This document shows, piece after piece, positions 36,427 to 46,027 of a stretch of 54,955 nucleotides of DNA (positions are counted from its first letter, which is position 1; each line of letters begins with the position of its first letter). Source of the DNA: an uncultured Flavobacteriales bacterium (GTDB taxonomy: Bacteria; Bacteroidota; Bacteroidia; Flavobacteriales_D; Sanyastnellaceae). The stretch spans positions 1 to 54,955 of the forward strand of contig CALJFZ010000007.1 of NCBI GenBank assembly GCA_938074325.1, read 5' to 3'. The position numbers and the translations under genes are program-made. The notes under the pieces are model-generated. The model did no database searches and was not told the DNA's origin. It saw only the letters and a list, made by a program, of their open reading frames with translations.

Positions 36427-39400
36427 ATGATTCGATTCATTCTCACTTTGGTGTTGTTCGCTGCAACGAATTTGGTTGCTGCACAGGTTGATTACACCAT
36501 CCACAACGAAGCCCCCGTTCCTTACGTACAGCCTTCGGAAACCCACATTGATGGCATCATCGAACGCTACGGTTCCTTCAAAGGGGCCGTACTGAACATG
36601 AACCGAGACGAATGGGTAGTCTTCCGTGCTTGGGAGGGCTACGACCATGCCGAGGTCATTCGCATCCGGAAAGAGCAGAAAGCCAATTGGAAGGCAGAGC
36701 ACGCCGATGAAATCGCAGAACGCAAGATGCAGCGCATGCTTACCACCAGTGGTTGCGATTGCTGGATTGAGCCGGACGAATCTTACACCCTCATCACAGA
36801 GGACGATCAATACTACACTTCTGGCGCCGGAATCAACGTCGACTTTTCGACTGCCCCAATCCAGTTGGGATTCGATTTCCAGATGTACGGGGAGACCTTC
36901 ACCCAGTTTTACCTGAATTCGAAAGGATCGGTTTCGTTCAACAACTACACCATAGACTGGACCCCAGAAGAATTTCCGACAACTACGGACGGCGTATTCC
37001 AAATCGCTGGGTTCTGGGCGGATTCGGACTACCGATTGTCAGGGGACATTTACTACAAAATCACCCAGGACGAGGTGTTCATCAATTTCGTGGATGTCGG
37101 CTACTACAACCAAGGCGCCGACCTCTACAACTCATACCAAATTGTCATCACGAGCGAGAATTCTGAGTATTTGCCTGACGGGGCCAACACCCAGATGTGC
37201 TACTTGGACATGAATTGGGCACACGGCGACGTTGGGGGATCCAATGGTTGCTGTGGAGACAGTCCCGCTACAGTTGGTATGGACCACAGCGACGACTTTG
37301 GTCAATTCCTTCAGTTCGGTCGATTCAATACATTGGATGACGTCTACAACGGTCCGATGGGCACAGGTCCGCAATACGATGATGGGGTGGATTGGTTGGA
37401 TTACCGCAGTTTCATCATGGATTCAGCGGAAGACAGTGAAAACCTTCCTCCCTTCCCTACGGCGAATGTCGGATGCGACACATTGGTCATGTGTTTGGGA
37501 AATACGTACGAAATGGACTTGAGCTTCCTAGGCCCAGAACAGGACCAAACCATCACGGTTACCTCAACGGATGTGCCTGGCTGGGAATACACCATTACGG
37601 AGGAGGACGATCTGGCCAACATCACCGGTGTGTTTACGGCCCAAGCGTCCAACGTCGGTATCCAGGAGATCACCATTACGGCAACGGACAATGGTTCGCC
37701 AGTGGGCGAGACGGTCAATACCTTGATCATCGAGGTACTGAACATTGAGCTGCCGGAATTGACGGTGGAGGGCAACACCGCCATTTGTGCGGGAGGTGAG
37801 TTGGAACTCACAGCCACAGGCGATTTCGATGAGATTGTCTGGTCAAATGGCGACACGGGACCAACCAACACCTACACCTTTGGCGGAACGTTCTTCGTCA
37901 CCGGTTACATCGACCAGTGCACGGTGGTTGAAGAATTCTACGTGGACCAGAGTCCCTACTTCTTGCCCGACGTAGTCATTGATCCGCCCGCTGTCTGCCC
38001 GGGTCAAACGGCCTTGGTGGTGGTGGATTCCCTTGAGCAGTTGGAATATGATATTTACCAATGGGATGCCGACTGGAACGGACTCGGCGGGGAAGTGGTG
38101 TCAATCGTTGGTGATGCCGGAGCAGAACTCACTGCAGGTACTTACCGATTGCTTGTCACCGATGAGGACGGTTGCCAAGGTCAGCGGGTGTTCATCATTG
38201 AGACCATCGGTTCGTACATCCCTGAAGTGACCATTGATCCCTTCTGCGACGGAATTCCGGATGAGGTGGTCTTCGAAGGGGGCTATTCCAGCCCGCAAGA
38301 AGGTGCACTGCTCGTGTACATGACTTCGAATGAAGATTCAGGATGGGGTGGAAGCTATCTTGAAGTAGTCATCAATGGCGAGGACAGCTACATTTTGACG
38401 TCAAGCAGCTCGTTCCAGCAATTCGATTTTGACATCGCAGCAGGTGATGAAATTGAAATCATTTTCTACGAGGACATCAGTGTTGATACCGATGTATTGT
38501 CGGTATCGGTTTACAACTGCGGATTCTTGAATGCCACGCAGATCAGTGATTTGTCGGCGGGCACGATTTTCTCCTCACCATCGCAATGTGAGGCGTCTCC
38601 TGCAACGGGTTCATGGAACTGTTTGTCTGGTCCGATTCCTTGGTCCTTCTCCAATGCAAATGAATACGACACCGAGTTCTCGCCTTCAAGCTATGGGCTC
38701 TATGAAATCTGCTTCACTGAAGAGACTTGCCAAACCGACTACTGCTACGACATAGAAATCACAGAGGAACCATCTGTGTCCCTTTCGGTTTTGGACGACC
38801 TCCTCTGCAACGGAGAAAGCGAGACCGTTTACGCGGAGGTGGAAGACATTGGAGGCACTGCTGAGTTGAACTGGTCCGCTCCAGGCGATGACGGCGTAGC
38901 GTCGAATGAATTCTCCTTCTCGAACACGACTACATACAACGCTTCCCTCGTTGTGACGAATGGATGCGGTTCGGCTTCGGCGTCCATCCCGCTGTATTCA
39001 GAATACACCCCTGAACCCAGTCTGGAAGACGAGAGTTTGTGCGAAGGCGGCGAGGTATATCTCGACCCAACAAGCCCCGATACTCCAGACTTGAATTTCG
39101 AATGGTTCTTGGACGGAAACTTGATCCCAGGAGAAATTGCGGAAGAGTACACGGCCGTTACGACCGGTGAGTACTGCGTAGAGGTGAGCAACCAGTGCGG
39201 TTCCGCAGAAGCGTGTGCGGACATCACTATCGTTGGGGACATTCCGCCGCCATTGGAGAGCATGACCATCGATTGCTTGGGCGACGGCTTCGCTTCTGTC
39301 GTTCCGGACCTGCCCGAAGGCTACACCTTGGTTTGGCCTGATGGATCCACCGGAGAGACGTGGGAGGTAGCAGACGCGAGCGAATACGACGGAACAGACA

Positions 39401-40131
39401 TCTGCTTGGATTACACCGATCCATTTGGTTGTGAAACGAATACGGTGTGTAGCTACCTGTACATTGGCCTTCCCCCGACCATTGAGCCAGAGCCAATATT
39501 GGTTGACGACGACGGCACGAACTTCTGGCAGTGGTCCAACCCCTTCCGACTCATCGAAGCGACGGAAGCTGGAAACAACGATGGTCCACACTTGACCTTA
39601 TGTCCCGAGGTAGAATACGATTTTGACCTCAATGCGCAAACGTGGAACGGCGTGGATTGGGTTGACGGTGCTGGAGAATACGAATGGTGGGTCGAGTGCC
39701 CGGATACGACGATTTACTTCGGCGATCCGCAGGATGCGATGACAGTCATCAGTTCCATGCTCAACCAGAATTGCTGGGAATACGGCATTGCGCTGGTCGG
39801 TTCGGCCATTAACCCATGCGCAGTCGGAGGCGTCCGCGAGGAATGGGACGTAATCGTTGATTACTGTGAATTGGTCATCCCCAATGTATTTACTCCGGAC
39901 TACGGTGATGCAATGAACGAGGACTTCCACATCGAAGGATTGGAGGTGTACGACAACGTTCGCATGCGGATTTACAACCGATGGGGCCAGGTGGTCTTCT
40001 CGGACGATAACTACCGCAATGAAAATGCATGGCGCCCGAACAACGGTGAAACCGGTACGTATTGGTACACCATGAGTCTGCCCAGCGGGTTCGACTACAA
40101 CGGGCACGTGACCATTTTGCGCGACAACTGA
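36427..40131 (+). CDS. Large secreted multidomain protein with CHU_C (T9SS type B) C-terminus
   Basis: 1234 residues. Signal peptide to about residue 20. Residues about 130-320 resemble a NIDO-like domain (IAGFWADSDYRLSGDIYYKI, NSYQIVITSEN). A cadherin- or Ig-like module follows (about 350-440), then Ig-like modules spaced by Cys-containing linkers. A CUB-like stretch lies at about 610-700 (GWGGSYLEVVINGEDSY), then further Ig-like modules. The last 90 residues are the gliding-motility-associated CHU_C domain: IPNVFTPDYGDAMNEDFHI, MRIYNRWGQVVF, GTYWYTMSLP. The type B signal and Ig array suggest a surface adhesin or matrix protein exported by T9SS; no catalytic motif is seen. It has many cysteines for a protein of this type, suggesting disulfides. 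Confidence 0.88.
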   Translation: MIRFILTLVLFAATNLVAAQVDYTIHNEAPVPYVQPSETHIDGIIERYGSFKGAVLNMNRDEWVVFRAWEGYDHAEVIRIRKEQKANWKAEHADEIAERKMQRMLTTSGCDCWIEPDESYTLITEDDQYYTSGAGINVDFSTAPIQLGFDFQMYGETFTQFYLNSKGSVSFNNYTIDWTPEEFPTTTDGVFQIAGFWADSDYRLSGDIYYKITQDEVFINFVDVGYYNQGADLYNSYQIVITSENSEYLPDGANTQMCYLDMNWAHGDVGGSNGCCGDSPATVGMDHSDDFGQFLQFGRFNTLDDVYNGPMGTGPQYDDGVDWLDYRSFIMDSAEDSENLPPFPTANVGCDTLVMCLGNTYEMDLSFLGPEQDQTITVTSTDVPGWEYTITEEDDLANITGVFTAQASNVGIQEITITATDNGSPVGETVNTLIIEVLNIELPELTVEGNTAICAGGELELTATGDFDEIVWSNGDTGPTNTYTFGGTFFVTGYIDQCTVVEEFYVDQSPYFLPDVVIDPPAVCPGQTALVVVDSLEQLEYDIYQWDADWNGLGGEVVSIVGDAGAELTAGTYRLLVTDEDGCQGQRVFIIETIGSYIPEVTIDPFCDGIPDEVVFEGGYSSPQEGALLVYMTSNEDSGWGGSYLEVVINGEDSYILTSSSSFQQFDFDIAAGDEIEIIFYEDISVDTDVLSVSVYNCGFLNATQISDLSAGTIFSSPSQCEASPATGSWNCLSGPIPWSFSNANEYDTEFSPSSYGLYEICFTEETCQTDYCYDIEITEEPSVSLSVLDDLLCNGESETVYAEVEDIGGTAELNWSAPGDDGVASNEFSFSNTTTYNASLVVTNGCGSASASIPLYSEYTPEPSLEDESLCEGGEVYLDPTSPDTPDLNFEWFLDGNLIPGEIAEEYTAVTTGEYCVEVSNQCGSAEACADITIVGDIPPPLESMTIDCLGDGFASVVPDLPEGYTLVWPDGSTGETWEVADASEYDGTDICLDYTDPFGCETNTVCSYLYIGLPPTIEPEPILVDDDGTNFWQWSNPFRLIEATEAGNNDGPHLTLCPEVEYDFDLNAQTWNGVDWVDGAGEYEWWVECPDTTIYFGDPQDAMTVISSMLNQNCWEYGIALVGSAINPCAVGGVREEWDVIVDYCELVIPNVFTPDYGDAMNEDFHIEGLEVYDNVRMRIYNRWGQVVFSDDNYRNENAWRPNNGETGTYWYTMSLPSGFDYNGHVTILRDN

Positions 40132-40143
40132 TCCTGTTCAGCC

Positions 40144-41517
40144 TTGGCCAAAGCGAAGACCCATTACGTCTGCACGGCTTGCGGCCAAGAGTCCGTCCAA
40201 TGGGTGGGTCAATGCCCATCCTGCAAAGCGTGGAACACCTTAGAGGCGTTTACGGTACGCCCGAACACACCCAGTGAGCGGCGCCAAAGCGCCGTGCTCA
40301 AACCGGTCGAGGCAAAGCCGTTGGCCGATGTTGAGGTGCTCGAATTGGGGCGGACGCCTACCGGCGATGTTGAACTCGATCGCGTGCTGGGCCAGGGAGT
40401 AGTTCCCGGTGCAGTGGTTCTTCTAGGCGGAGAGCCTGGCATCGGTAAGTCCACCTTGATGTTGCAGTCGGTGCTGCACATGGCGGCTCACTCCGATCGC
40501 ATCCTCTACGTGGCGGGCGAAGAAAGTCCAGAACAGGTGCGCATGCGGGCCGAGCGCTTGGGCCAAGTGCCTTCGTCCCTGTACGTTTTTGCCGAAACGG
40601 ATGCCCAAGCCGTGTTGAATGAGTTGGAGGCCAACAAGCCCGCTGCCGTCATCATCGATTCCATCCAAACCATGTTCCTCCCGGAAGTGGACTCCGCTCC
40701 GGGATCGGTGTCCCAAATCCGTGAAACGGCTGCTGCGTTCACGCGCTTTGCAAAGCAGCACCACGTGCCGGTGTTTTTCATCGGCCACATCACGAAGGAA
40801 GGCTCGCTCGCGGGTCCCAAGGTACTGGAACACATGGTCGACGTTGTGTTGCAATTCGAAGGGGAGCGCCACCATGCGTACAGAATGCTCCGCGCTGTCA
40901 AGAACCGTTTCGGAACCACAGCTGAGCTCGGACTCTATGAAATGCGGGGTTCAGGCCTGAAGGCCGTGGACCATCCGTCCGATGCGTTGCTGGGTCAAAA
41001 ATCGGAGGAAGATGCTTTGAGCGGTACGGCGGTAGCAGCGGCCTTGGAGGGCGCGCGGCCCATGCTCGTGGAAGTTCAAGCGTTGGTCTCCACTGCGGTT
41101 TACGGCACCCCCCAACGCTCAGGCACAGGATTTGACTTGCGCCGCCTCAACATGCTCTTGGCGGTGCTGGAAAAGCGCTGTGGGTTCAAGCTGGGCACGA
41201 AGGATGTTTTCCTGAATTTGGCCGGCGGCTTGAAGATTCAGGATCCCGCCATTGATTTGGCGGTTGTTGCAGCGATTTTGAGCAGTGTCCTCGACGTGCC
41301 CTTGCCGTGGGGAACCGCTTTTGCAGGTGAAGTCGGACTTACCGGTGAAATACGGCCGGTGCCCCGGATGAATCAGCGCATCGCCGAGGCGAGCAGATTG
41401 GGCATGAAGCGCATGTTCTACAGTGGACACGCCCGCAACATTGAAGCGCCGAAGGGAACCGAAATGCAGTTGATTGGAATTCGCCAAGTCAGTGACCTGC
41501 ACGGCCGCTTGTTCTAA
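40144..41517 (+). CDS. radA: DNA repair protein RadA
   Basis: 457 residues; RecA-like branch-migration ATPase in recombination. The C4 zinc finger CTACG...CPSC at residues 10-28, Walker A GGEPGIGKST, the RadA-specific KNRFG motif (AVKNRFGTTAELG) and the C-terminal Lon-protease-like domain are all there. The start codon is TTG at 40144: it gives MAKAKTHYVCTACG, the family N-terminus, and no ATG is near. It lies 12 bp after the T9SS protein gene. Confidence 0.97.
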   Translation: MAKAKTHYVCTACGQESVQWVGQCPSCKAWNTLEAFTVRPNTPSERRQSAVLKPVEAKPLADVEVLELGRTPTGDVELDRVLGQGVVPGAVVLLGGEPGIGKSTLMLQSVLHMAAHSDRILYVAGEESPEQVRMRAERLGQVPSSLYVFAETDAQAVLNELEANKPAAVIIDSIQTMFLPEVDSAPGSVSQIRETAAAFTRFAKQHHVPVFFIGHITKEGSLAGPKVLEHMVDVVLQFEGERHHAYRMLRAVKNRFGTTAELGLYEMRGSGLKAVDHPSDALLGQKSEEDALSGTAVAAALEGARPMLVEVQALVSTAVYGTPQRSGTGFDLRRLNMLLAVLEKRCGFKLGTKDVFLNLAGGLKIQDPAIDLAVVAAILSSVLDVPLPWGTAFAGEVGLTGEIRPVPRMNQRIAEASRLGMKRMFYSGHARNIEAPKGTEMQLIGIRQVSDLHGRLF

Positions 41518-41518
41518 A

Positions 41519-42211
41519 TCATTCCTTTCCCGCCACGACCACGACGAACTCGCCTTTGGGTTCGTGATTGGTGAAGTGTTCGATGAGGCTGTCTGCAGTG
41601 CCCCTGACGGTCTGTTCGTGCAGCTTGCTGATCTCACGGGAGCATGCCAACCACCGTTCGCCGCCGCAGTGCTCCTTCAATTCTTGCAGCAGTTTCAAAA
41701 TGCGGTGAGGGGATTCGTAGAACACCACGGTGCGCTGCTCTTCGGCTAAAAGCGCCAACCGTTTTTGTCGGCCTTTTTTGTGCGGAAGAAATCCCTCGAA
41801 AACGAATCGATCAGAGGGAATGCCCGAGGTCACCAACGCCGGCACGAATGCAGTGGGTCCGGGCAAGCACACGACGGGAATATTCGCTTCAACGCACGCA
41901 CGCACCAGCAGAAATGCGGGGTCAGAAATGCCCGGTGTTCCAGCATCTGAGCACACGGCAAGTGATTGGCCCGTTTGCAGGGCTTGCACCCACCCAGGAG
42001 TGCTTTTGTGTTCGTTGTGTTGGTGAAAGGCTTTCAATGGTGTCTCCACCCCAAAGTGCCTTGCGAGCTTGCCGGTGGTTCGGGTGTCTTCGGCTAGGAT
42101 GTAGGCCACGTCCTGGAGCACTTCCACGGCACGCGGGGTAAAATCCGAGAGGTTGCCAATGGGAGTAGGCACCAAATACAACGTGCCGGATGTGCGAGGT
42201 TCCAGGCTCAT
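41519..42211 (-). CDS. rsmI: 16S rRNA (cytidine-1402 2'-O) methyltransferase
   Basis: 230 residues, tetrapyrrole-methylase fold using SAM to methylate C1402 in the decoding centre. LYLVPTPIGNLSDFTPRAVEVL, ILAEDTRTTGKLARHF, SDAGTPGISDPAFLLVRAC and PGPTAFVPALVTSG are diagnostic. The frame is open upstream but the ATG at 42211 gives the family start and an ATGA overlap with the preceding gene. Slightly short because the extra C-terminal domain of E. coli RsmI is absent. Confidence 0.94.
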   Translation of the reverse strand: MSLEPRTSGTLYLVPTPIGNLSDFTPRAVEVLQDVAYILAEDTRTTGKLARHFGVETPLKAFHQHNEHKSTPGWVQALQTGQSLAVCSDAGTPGISDPAFLLVRACVEANIPVVCLPGPTAFVPALVTSGIPSDRFVFEGFLPHKKGRQKRLALLAEEQRTVVFYESPHRILKLLQELKEHCGGERWLACSREISKLHEQTVRGTADSLIEHFTNHEPKGEFVVVVAGKE

Positions 42212-42879
42212 TTGCTTGCGAATAATCGGCGTACCAAAGTGAGAAATTCCGCTGCACCGCTTTCTTCGTCCTCCCAGTTGACATCGCCGGCTGTTTCCAA
42301 CAAAAGCACCTGCGCTGCTTCGAAATTGGCGCTGCGTTCCAATGTCTCGCACAAGCCCATCAATGCGGGAACGTCGCCATCGGTGAGGAGCGAGGCAAAG
42401 CGTACGCGGTTGTTGATGCTCAGGCTGGTTTTGAGATTTTCAAGCGGCTGTTCGCTGAGGCGTTCTGCGAGACTAGCTCCGGCCGCAGGCAGCGGTTCCG
42501 GTTCTGAGGGGATGTCTTCTTCAACCGCAGCAGGTTCGGGCGTGTAAACGGGGGTTTCCTGTGCAGCAGGCTCTGGTTCTAGTTCCGGTTCTAGCGCTTG
42601 AGCCGGCGCTTCGGCAGGCGCTTCAGCGGTTGCTTCAGCGGGTGCCTCGAAGACCAATTCAGGTTCCGCCGGGAGCGGCGGTTCGATGGCAGGCGGTGGC
42701 GGGAGGGGCTCTTCCGTGCGTTGGTTGCCAACGTATTCGGCTACAGCGACGGCACGCACAGCAACGCCCAGCGCTTCGTGTACTGAATCCCAGTTGGGAC
42801 AATCCGATTGAAGCATGCGGGTGCACTCATCAAGTGCCTCGCGGGCGGAATCGAGTGCTGGGTTTGTGTGGTCGTTCAT
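42208..42879 (-). CDS. Hypothetical protein with acidic Pro/Ala/Glu linker and conserved C-terminal helical module
   Basis: 223 residues with no function I can name. Residues 1-55 look helical (ALDSAREALDECTRML, HEALGVAVRAVAVAEYV). Residues about 60-145 are low-complexity, alternating EPxP and EAPAEA units. The last 75 residues (SLAERLSEQPLENLKTSLSI, RVRFASLLTDGDVPAL, ETLERSANFEAAQVLLLE) resemble a helical module I associate with the C-terminus of many uncharacterised Bacteroidota proteins, usually read as SLNDRF...LF...LFGGD. No signal peptide. It overlaps both neighbours by 4 bp, so it is tightly coupled between the AsmA-like gene and rsmI. Confidence 0.8.
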   Translation of the reverse strand: MNDHTNPALDSAREALDECTRMLQSDCPNWDSVHEALGVAVRAVAVAEYVGNQRTEEPLPPPPAIEPPLPAEPELVFEAPAEATAEAPAEAPAQALEPELEPEPAAQETPVYTPEPAAVEEDIPSEPEPLPAAGASLAERLSEQPLENLKTSLSINNRVRFASLLTDGDVPALMGLCETLERSANFEAAQVLLLETAGDVNWEDEESGAAEFLTLVRRLFASK

Positions 42880-45191
42880 GGCTTGGATTTTCGGAACAAT
42901 TCCTTCAACAACTCTTTCTCTCGTTGAAGGTTTTCTTTGCGGTGGTTTTTTTGGGCTTCCCGGTCCCACCCGTATTTCGGCTCGGCAACGGTTCCGGTCA
43001 TGGAAACAAAAAATTGGTGGCCGAGGCCATCGTCTTGGATGGTCCCAAATTCGCTTTCCTCGGTGCTGCGCAAATCGCGCATGGCGAAGCCGAGCGTGTA
43101 ATCAATGGAGGAGTCGAATCGATAGGCACCTGCGAGTGTGATGTCCATGGCCGAAGAGCGAATGGACGTCGAAGGCAATTGGACGGTGCCTTTGGAGATG
43201 TAAACGGGGCTTTCGACGTGTTCGAATTGCACCTCGGTGAGCCTCTGTGCGAGGTCATCGGGATCGACAAGCGGAGCCATGAGCCGGTTGCTTCTGAGGT
43301 AATCGGCGATGTCCTGAAAGGCTTCCAGATCGGACAATTGGCCGTCATGGATGGAGGCAGACCCGAGTACGTCAAGCGTATTCGGGTCCCATTGAAGCTG
43401 CGGGCCCAAAGTGAATTGCACGGATCCGGAGGCGTCGAAGGTGCCGCGCAAATGTTCTGCACGAAGCGTGGATTGCTCAAAGTTGTCAAAGGCGTCAAAA
43501 AGCAAGGGCAGATTGCACGCAGACGCCGTGGGGTGGAGCTGGATGGTAGCGGATTGACTGTCGGTCTGGAACGTGCACGAGCCGTCGCCGATAAGGCGGC
43601 CTTCGAGTGTGGTTGCTTGAAACGACGGCACGGTCCACGCATTTGAAGTGCCTTGGATGCGAAGTTGGATTTCGTTCAACGCCCAGCCGTTATACTGAAT
43701 GCGGTCCATGGTGACATCTAAATCCGTTTTGAACCCTTCGGGTAGGCGGAAGGATGCCAGTGACACCGAACCGGTGTCGGTGGCGTTGTACGTCCATTCT
43801 GGAACATGCACAGAGCCACGCCATGGGGTGGAAGTTGTTCCTGCGATGGGCAAGCCGCCGCGAACCGCTGCTTGCACTGCGATGTCCCCCCACGCCCCGT
43901 ACACCGTGTCCACGGTCAACTCATTCCCATCCAATGATCCGGAGCCATCTGCAGACCACGGAACACCATTGAAGCGCCCATGGCACCCGGAGGCGGTCCA
44001 CGTCCCGGCCCAGTCGAAGGCGCCGTTTTGCTTTCGTTTCACCATGCCGTCCCATTCCATTTGCCCTTGTTCGGGCCCATCCAGGTTTTGGACGAAGGTG
44101 GGGTTGGCCTCTTCCCAATTTATTTCAGCACGTCCGATCGCTTCGAAACTGCCTGACTCCAGAAGGATGCGGTCGACCTTGCCGCTCCACGCCGCCCCTT
44201 CCGTGCGCAGCTCCAAGGCCGGAGCATCGGCTCGCCAATTGCCATTTTCGTACTTCAGCCATACCCGAGCACTTCCTTGGAGAGGGAGATCTTCTCCATC
44301 AACAGGCACCTTCCAATTCGATGTGGGTATGTTCCAATTGGACCGGAATGTGGTCCCGTCCCAGTCGATTCTCCCAGACGCACGGGCGTTGGTCCTTATT
44401 TCCGACAACGAGGCCGGCAGGGTGACGACGTCCTGCAATGTTTCAAAGGTGACTCCACTCAGCTCGCCGTGGAGGCTCCATCCTTCGTTGATACGTATGT
44501 CGAGAGAGGATTGCAGCCCCTTCCACTCCAAAGAATTCAATGAGATAAATGCTGTATCCACGGCGGAATTCCATTTGCCGTTGCCGTTCCACGTGACGCG
44601 CTCGTCGGTCGAAAAATCGTCCGTGGATACGGCAGAAAATGCTCCGTCACCATCCAGGTCAATTCCGGATTCAGTCCAGCCCAATTGCAGGTCGGCTTGC
44701 TCGATTTGGACTTGACTGTCGTCGACTGTCAGCTGCAAACCGCGAATTGCCAAGCGTTCTATGGCAAAGCTTTCGGATTGCTCATCCGCCTCCACGCTTT
44801 GCCAAACGTTCGTATTCCATCCGTTTCTATCGGACGTTAAGGCAAGTTGACCGTTGCGAATGTCCAGCGCATTGAGGCGGTAGTTGCCTGTGATGAGGTC
44901 GAAGGCGTTGCATGCTACCGCCAATTCTTCCGCTTTCACCAGGGTGTCATTGGGCGAGTGAGATCCATGCAGCCAGGCATCGTGTAGCACCAACGAAACG
45001 TGTGGAAAGCGGGACCAGAGATCCAACTCGATGTGGTCGATGTGGGCGTCGGTGAGCAAATGCGCTTCCAGTCGCTCAATCAAGGCCGATGCCAGGCGGT
45101 CTTCGTTGAGCACCAACCAGCCGGCTCCTCCACCGGCCAACGCGGTGAGCACTAGGACAACTCCAATTATAAGCGATCGGGTTTTGAGCAT
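42876..45191 (-). CDS. AsmA-like family inner-membrane protein
   Basis: 771 residues. One N-terminal transmembrane helix (LIIGVVLVLTALAGGGAGWLVL) is followed by a large periplasmic part. The AsmA N-domain pattern is visible: ASALIERLEAHLLTDAHIDHIELDLWSRFPHVSL and LDIRNGQLAL. The rest is repetitive beta-strand sequence typical of the chorein/TamB-like lipid-transfer group, ending in the AsmA-C region (VQLPSTSIRSSAMDITLAGAYRF). The family is linked to phospholipid movement and outer-membrane homeostasis; no direct function can be assigned. First gene of the operon with the hypothetical gene and rsmI. Confidence 0.85.
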   Translation of the reverse strand: MLKTRSLIIGVVLVLTALAGGGAGWLVLNEDRLASALIERLEAHLLTDAHIDHIELDLWSRFPHVSLVLHDAWLHGSHSPNDTLVKAEELAVACNAFDLITGNYRLNALDIRNGQLALTSDRNGWNTNVWQSVEADEQSESFAIERLAIRGLQLTVDDSQVQIEQADLQLGWTESGIDLDGDGAFSAVSTDDFSTDERVTWNGNGKWNSAVDTAFISLNSLEWKGLQSSLDIRINEGWSLHGELSGVTFETLQDVVTLPASLSEIRTNARASGRIDWDGTTFRSNWNIPTSNWKVPVDGEDLPLQGSARVWLKYENGNWRADAPALELRTEGAAWSGKVDRILLESGSFEAIGRAEINWEEANPTFVQNLDGPEQGQMEWDGMVKRKQNGAFDWAGTWTASGCHGRFNGVPWSADGSGSLDGNELTVDTVYGAWGDIAVQAAVRGGLPIAGTTSTPWRGSVHVPEWTYNATDTGSVSLASFRLPEGFKTDLDVTMDRIQYNGWALNEIQLRIQGTSNAWTVPSFQATTLEGRLIGDGSCTFQTDSQSATIQLHPTASACNLPLLFDAFDNFEQSTLRAEHLRGTFDASGSVQFTLGPQLQWDPNTLDVLGSASIHDGQLSDLEAFQDIADYLRSNRLMAPLVDPDDLAQRLTEVQFEHVESPVYISKGTVQLPSTSIRSSAMDITLAGAYRFDSSIDYTLGFAMRDLRSTEESEFGTIQDDGLGHQFFVSMTGTVAEPKYGWDREAQKNHRKENLQREKELLKELFRKSKP

Positions 45192-45204
45192 GGCTTCAAT
45201 CCAT

Positions 45205-45212
45205 CGAAACTA
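45205..45212 (-). promoter_or_regulatory. Candidate -7 element of the AsmA-like operon
   Basis: On the minus strand TAGTTTCG (TAnnTTCG) lies 13 bp before the AsmA-like ATG, inside the 98-bp region shared with the divergent superoxide dismutase gene. Confidence 0.35.
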
Positions 45213-45277
45213 CATTGTTCAACGACCGCACGTGCACAAGGATTGTACGGAATTTGCACAGTTTGAAGTGGAACACG

Positions 45278-45285
45278 CATCTTTG
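45278..45285 (+). promoter_or_regulatory. -7 element abutting the superoxide dismutase gene
   Basis: CATCTTTG (one mismatch to TAnnTTTG) is followed by TTCC and the ATG at 45290. TTTG at 45253-45256 is in -33 position with a 21-bp spacer. Confidence 0.4.
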
Positions 45286-45289
45286 TTCC

Positions 45290-46027
45290 ATGAAGAAGCG
45301 AACGTTCATCAAATTGGCCGGAACGGTGGGAGCCGGCATGTTGGTTGCCCCGTTTGTGGGGTGCGGAACCGGAAAAGAAGGAGGTGCTGGTAACGCCTTA
45401 TCCGGATTGCAACCGGTGGGGTTCGAACAAGCACCGCTGGGATACGATTTTGGGGCCTTGGCGCCCAAGATTGATGCAGAGACCATGGCCATCCACTACG
45501 GCAAGCACCATGCCGGATACGTTCGCAAACTCAACAAGGCCATCCGCGACGCCAACGGAGCCTATGACGGCATGAGCCTCGAAGCATTGCTCGCAGGATT
45601 GACGGAAGATAAAATCGCCTTGCGCAATAACGGGGGAGGCCATTATAACCACACGTTGTATTGGCGAGCCCTCACTCCGGGTGGCGCATCTTCACCTCAA
45701 GGAGCGTTTAAAGCAGAATTGGAAGCGACTTTTGGTTCAGTTGACGCCTTTGCTGACGCGTTTGCAGCAGCCGGATCCGCGCGTTTTGGCAGCGGTTGGG
45801 CTTGGTTGATTCGCAACAGCGAGGGCCAATTGGAGGTGACCAGCACACCCAATCAAGACAACCCACTCATGGCCAACATCGTTGAGCGCCCCGGCACTCC
45901 CATTCTGGGAATGGACGTGTGGGAACATGCTTACTACCTGAACTACCAGAACCGCCGAAAGGACTACATCCAAGGGTTCTTGGATTTGGTGAATTGGGAT
46001 GTGGTCGCAGGCAATGCGGGCGCCTAA
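45290..46027 (+). CDS. Exported Fe/Mn superoxide dismutase, probable lipoprotein
   Basis: 245 residues. The enzyme part starts near residue 50 and has all four metal ligands: His in HYGKHHAGY, His in GGGHYNHTLYW, and Asp and His in DVWEHAYYLNY. Unlike cytosolic SODs it has an N-terminal leader MKKRTFIKLAGTVGAGMLV ending in the lipobox FVGC. KKRTFIK also resembles a Tat signal with Lys-Arg in place of Arg-Arg; Tat export would let the metal be loaded in the cytoplasm. It would remove superoxide at the periplasmic or outer membrane face. Fe versus Mn cannot be told by eye. The stop overlaps the convergent lipoprotein gene by 3 bp. Confidence 0.92.
   Translation: MKKRTFIKLAGTVGAGMLVAPFVGCGTGKEGGAGNALSGLQPVGFEQAPLGYDFGALAPKIDAETMAIHYGKHHAGYVRKLNKAIRDANGAYDGMSLEALLAGLTEDKIALRNNGGGHYNHTLYWRALTPGGASSPQGAFKAELEATFGSVDAFADAFAAAGSARFGSGWAWLIRNSEGQLEVTSTPNQDNPLMANIVERPGTPILGMDVWEHAYYLNYQNRRKDYIQGFLDLVNWDVVAGNAGA

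Noticed and set aside
42561-43646. 361-codon plus-strand ORF opposite the hypothetical and AsmA-like genes
   Set aside because: Shadow frame with Arg- and Gln-rich composition unlike real genes here.
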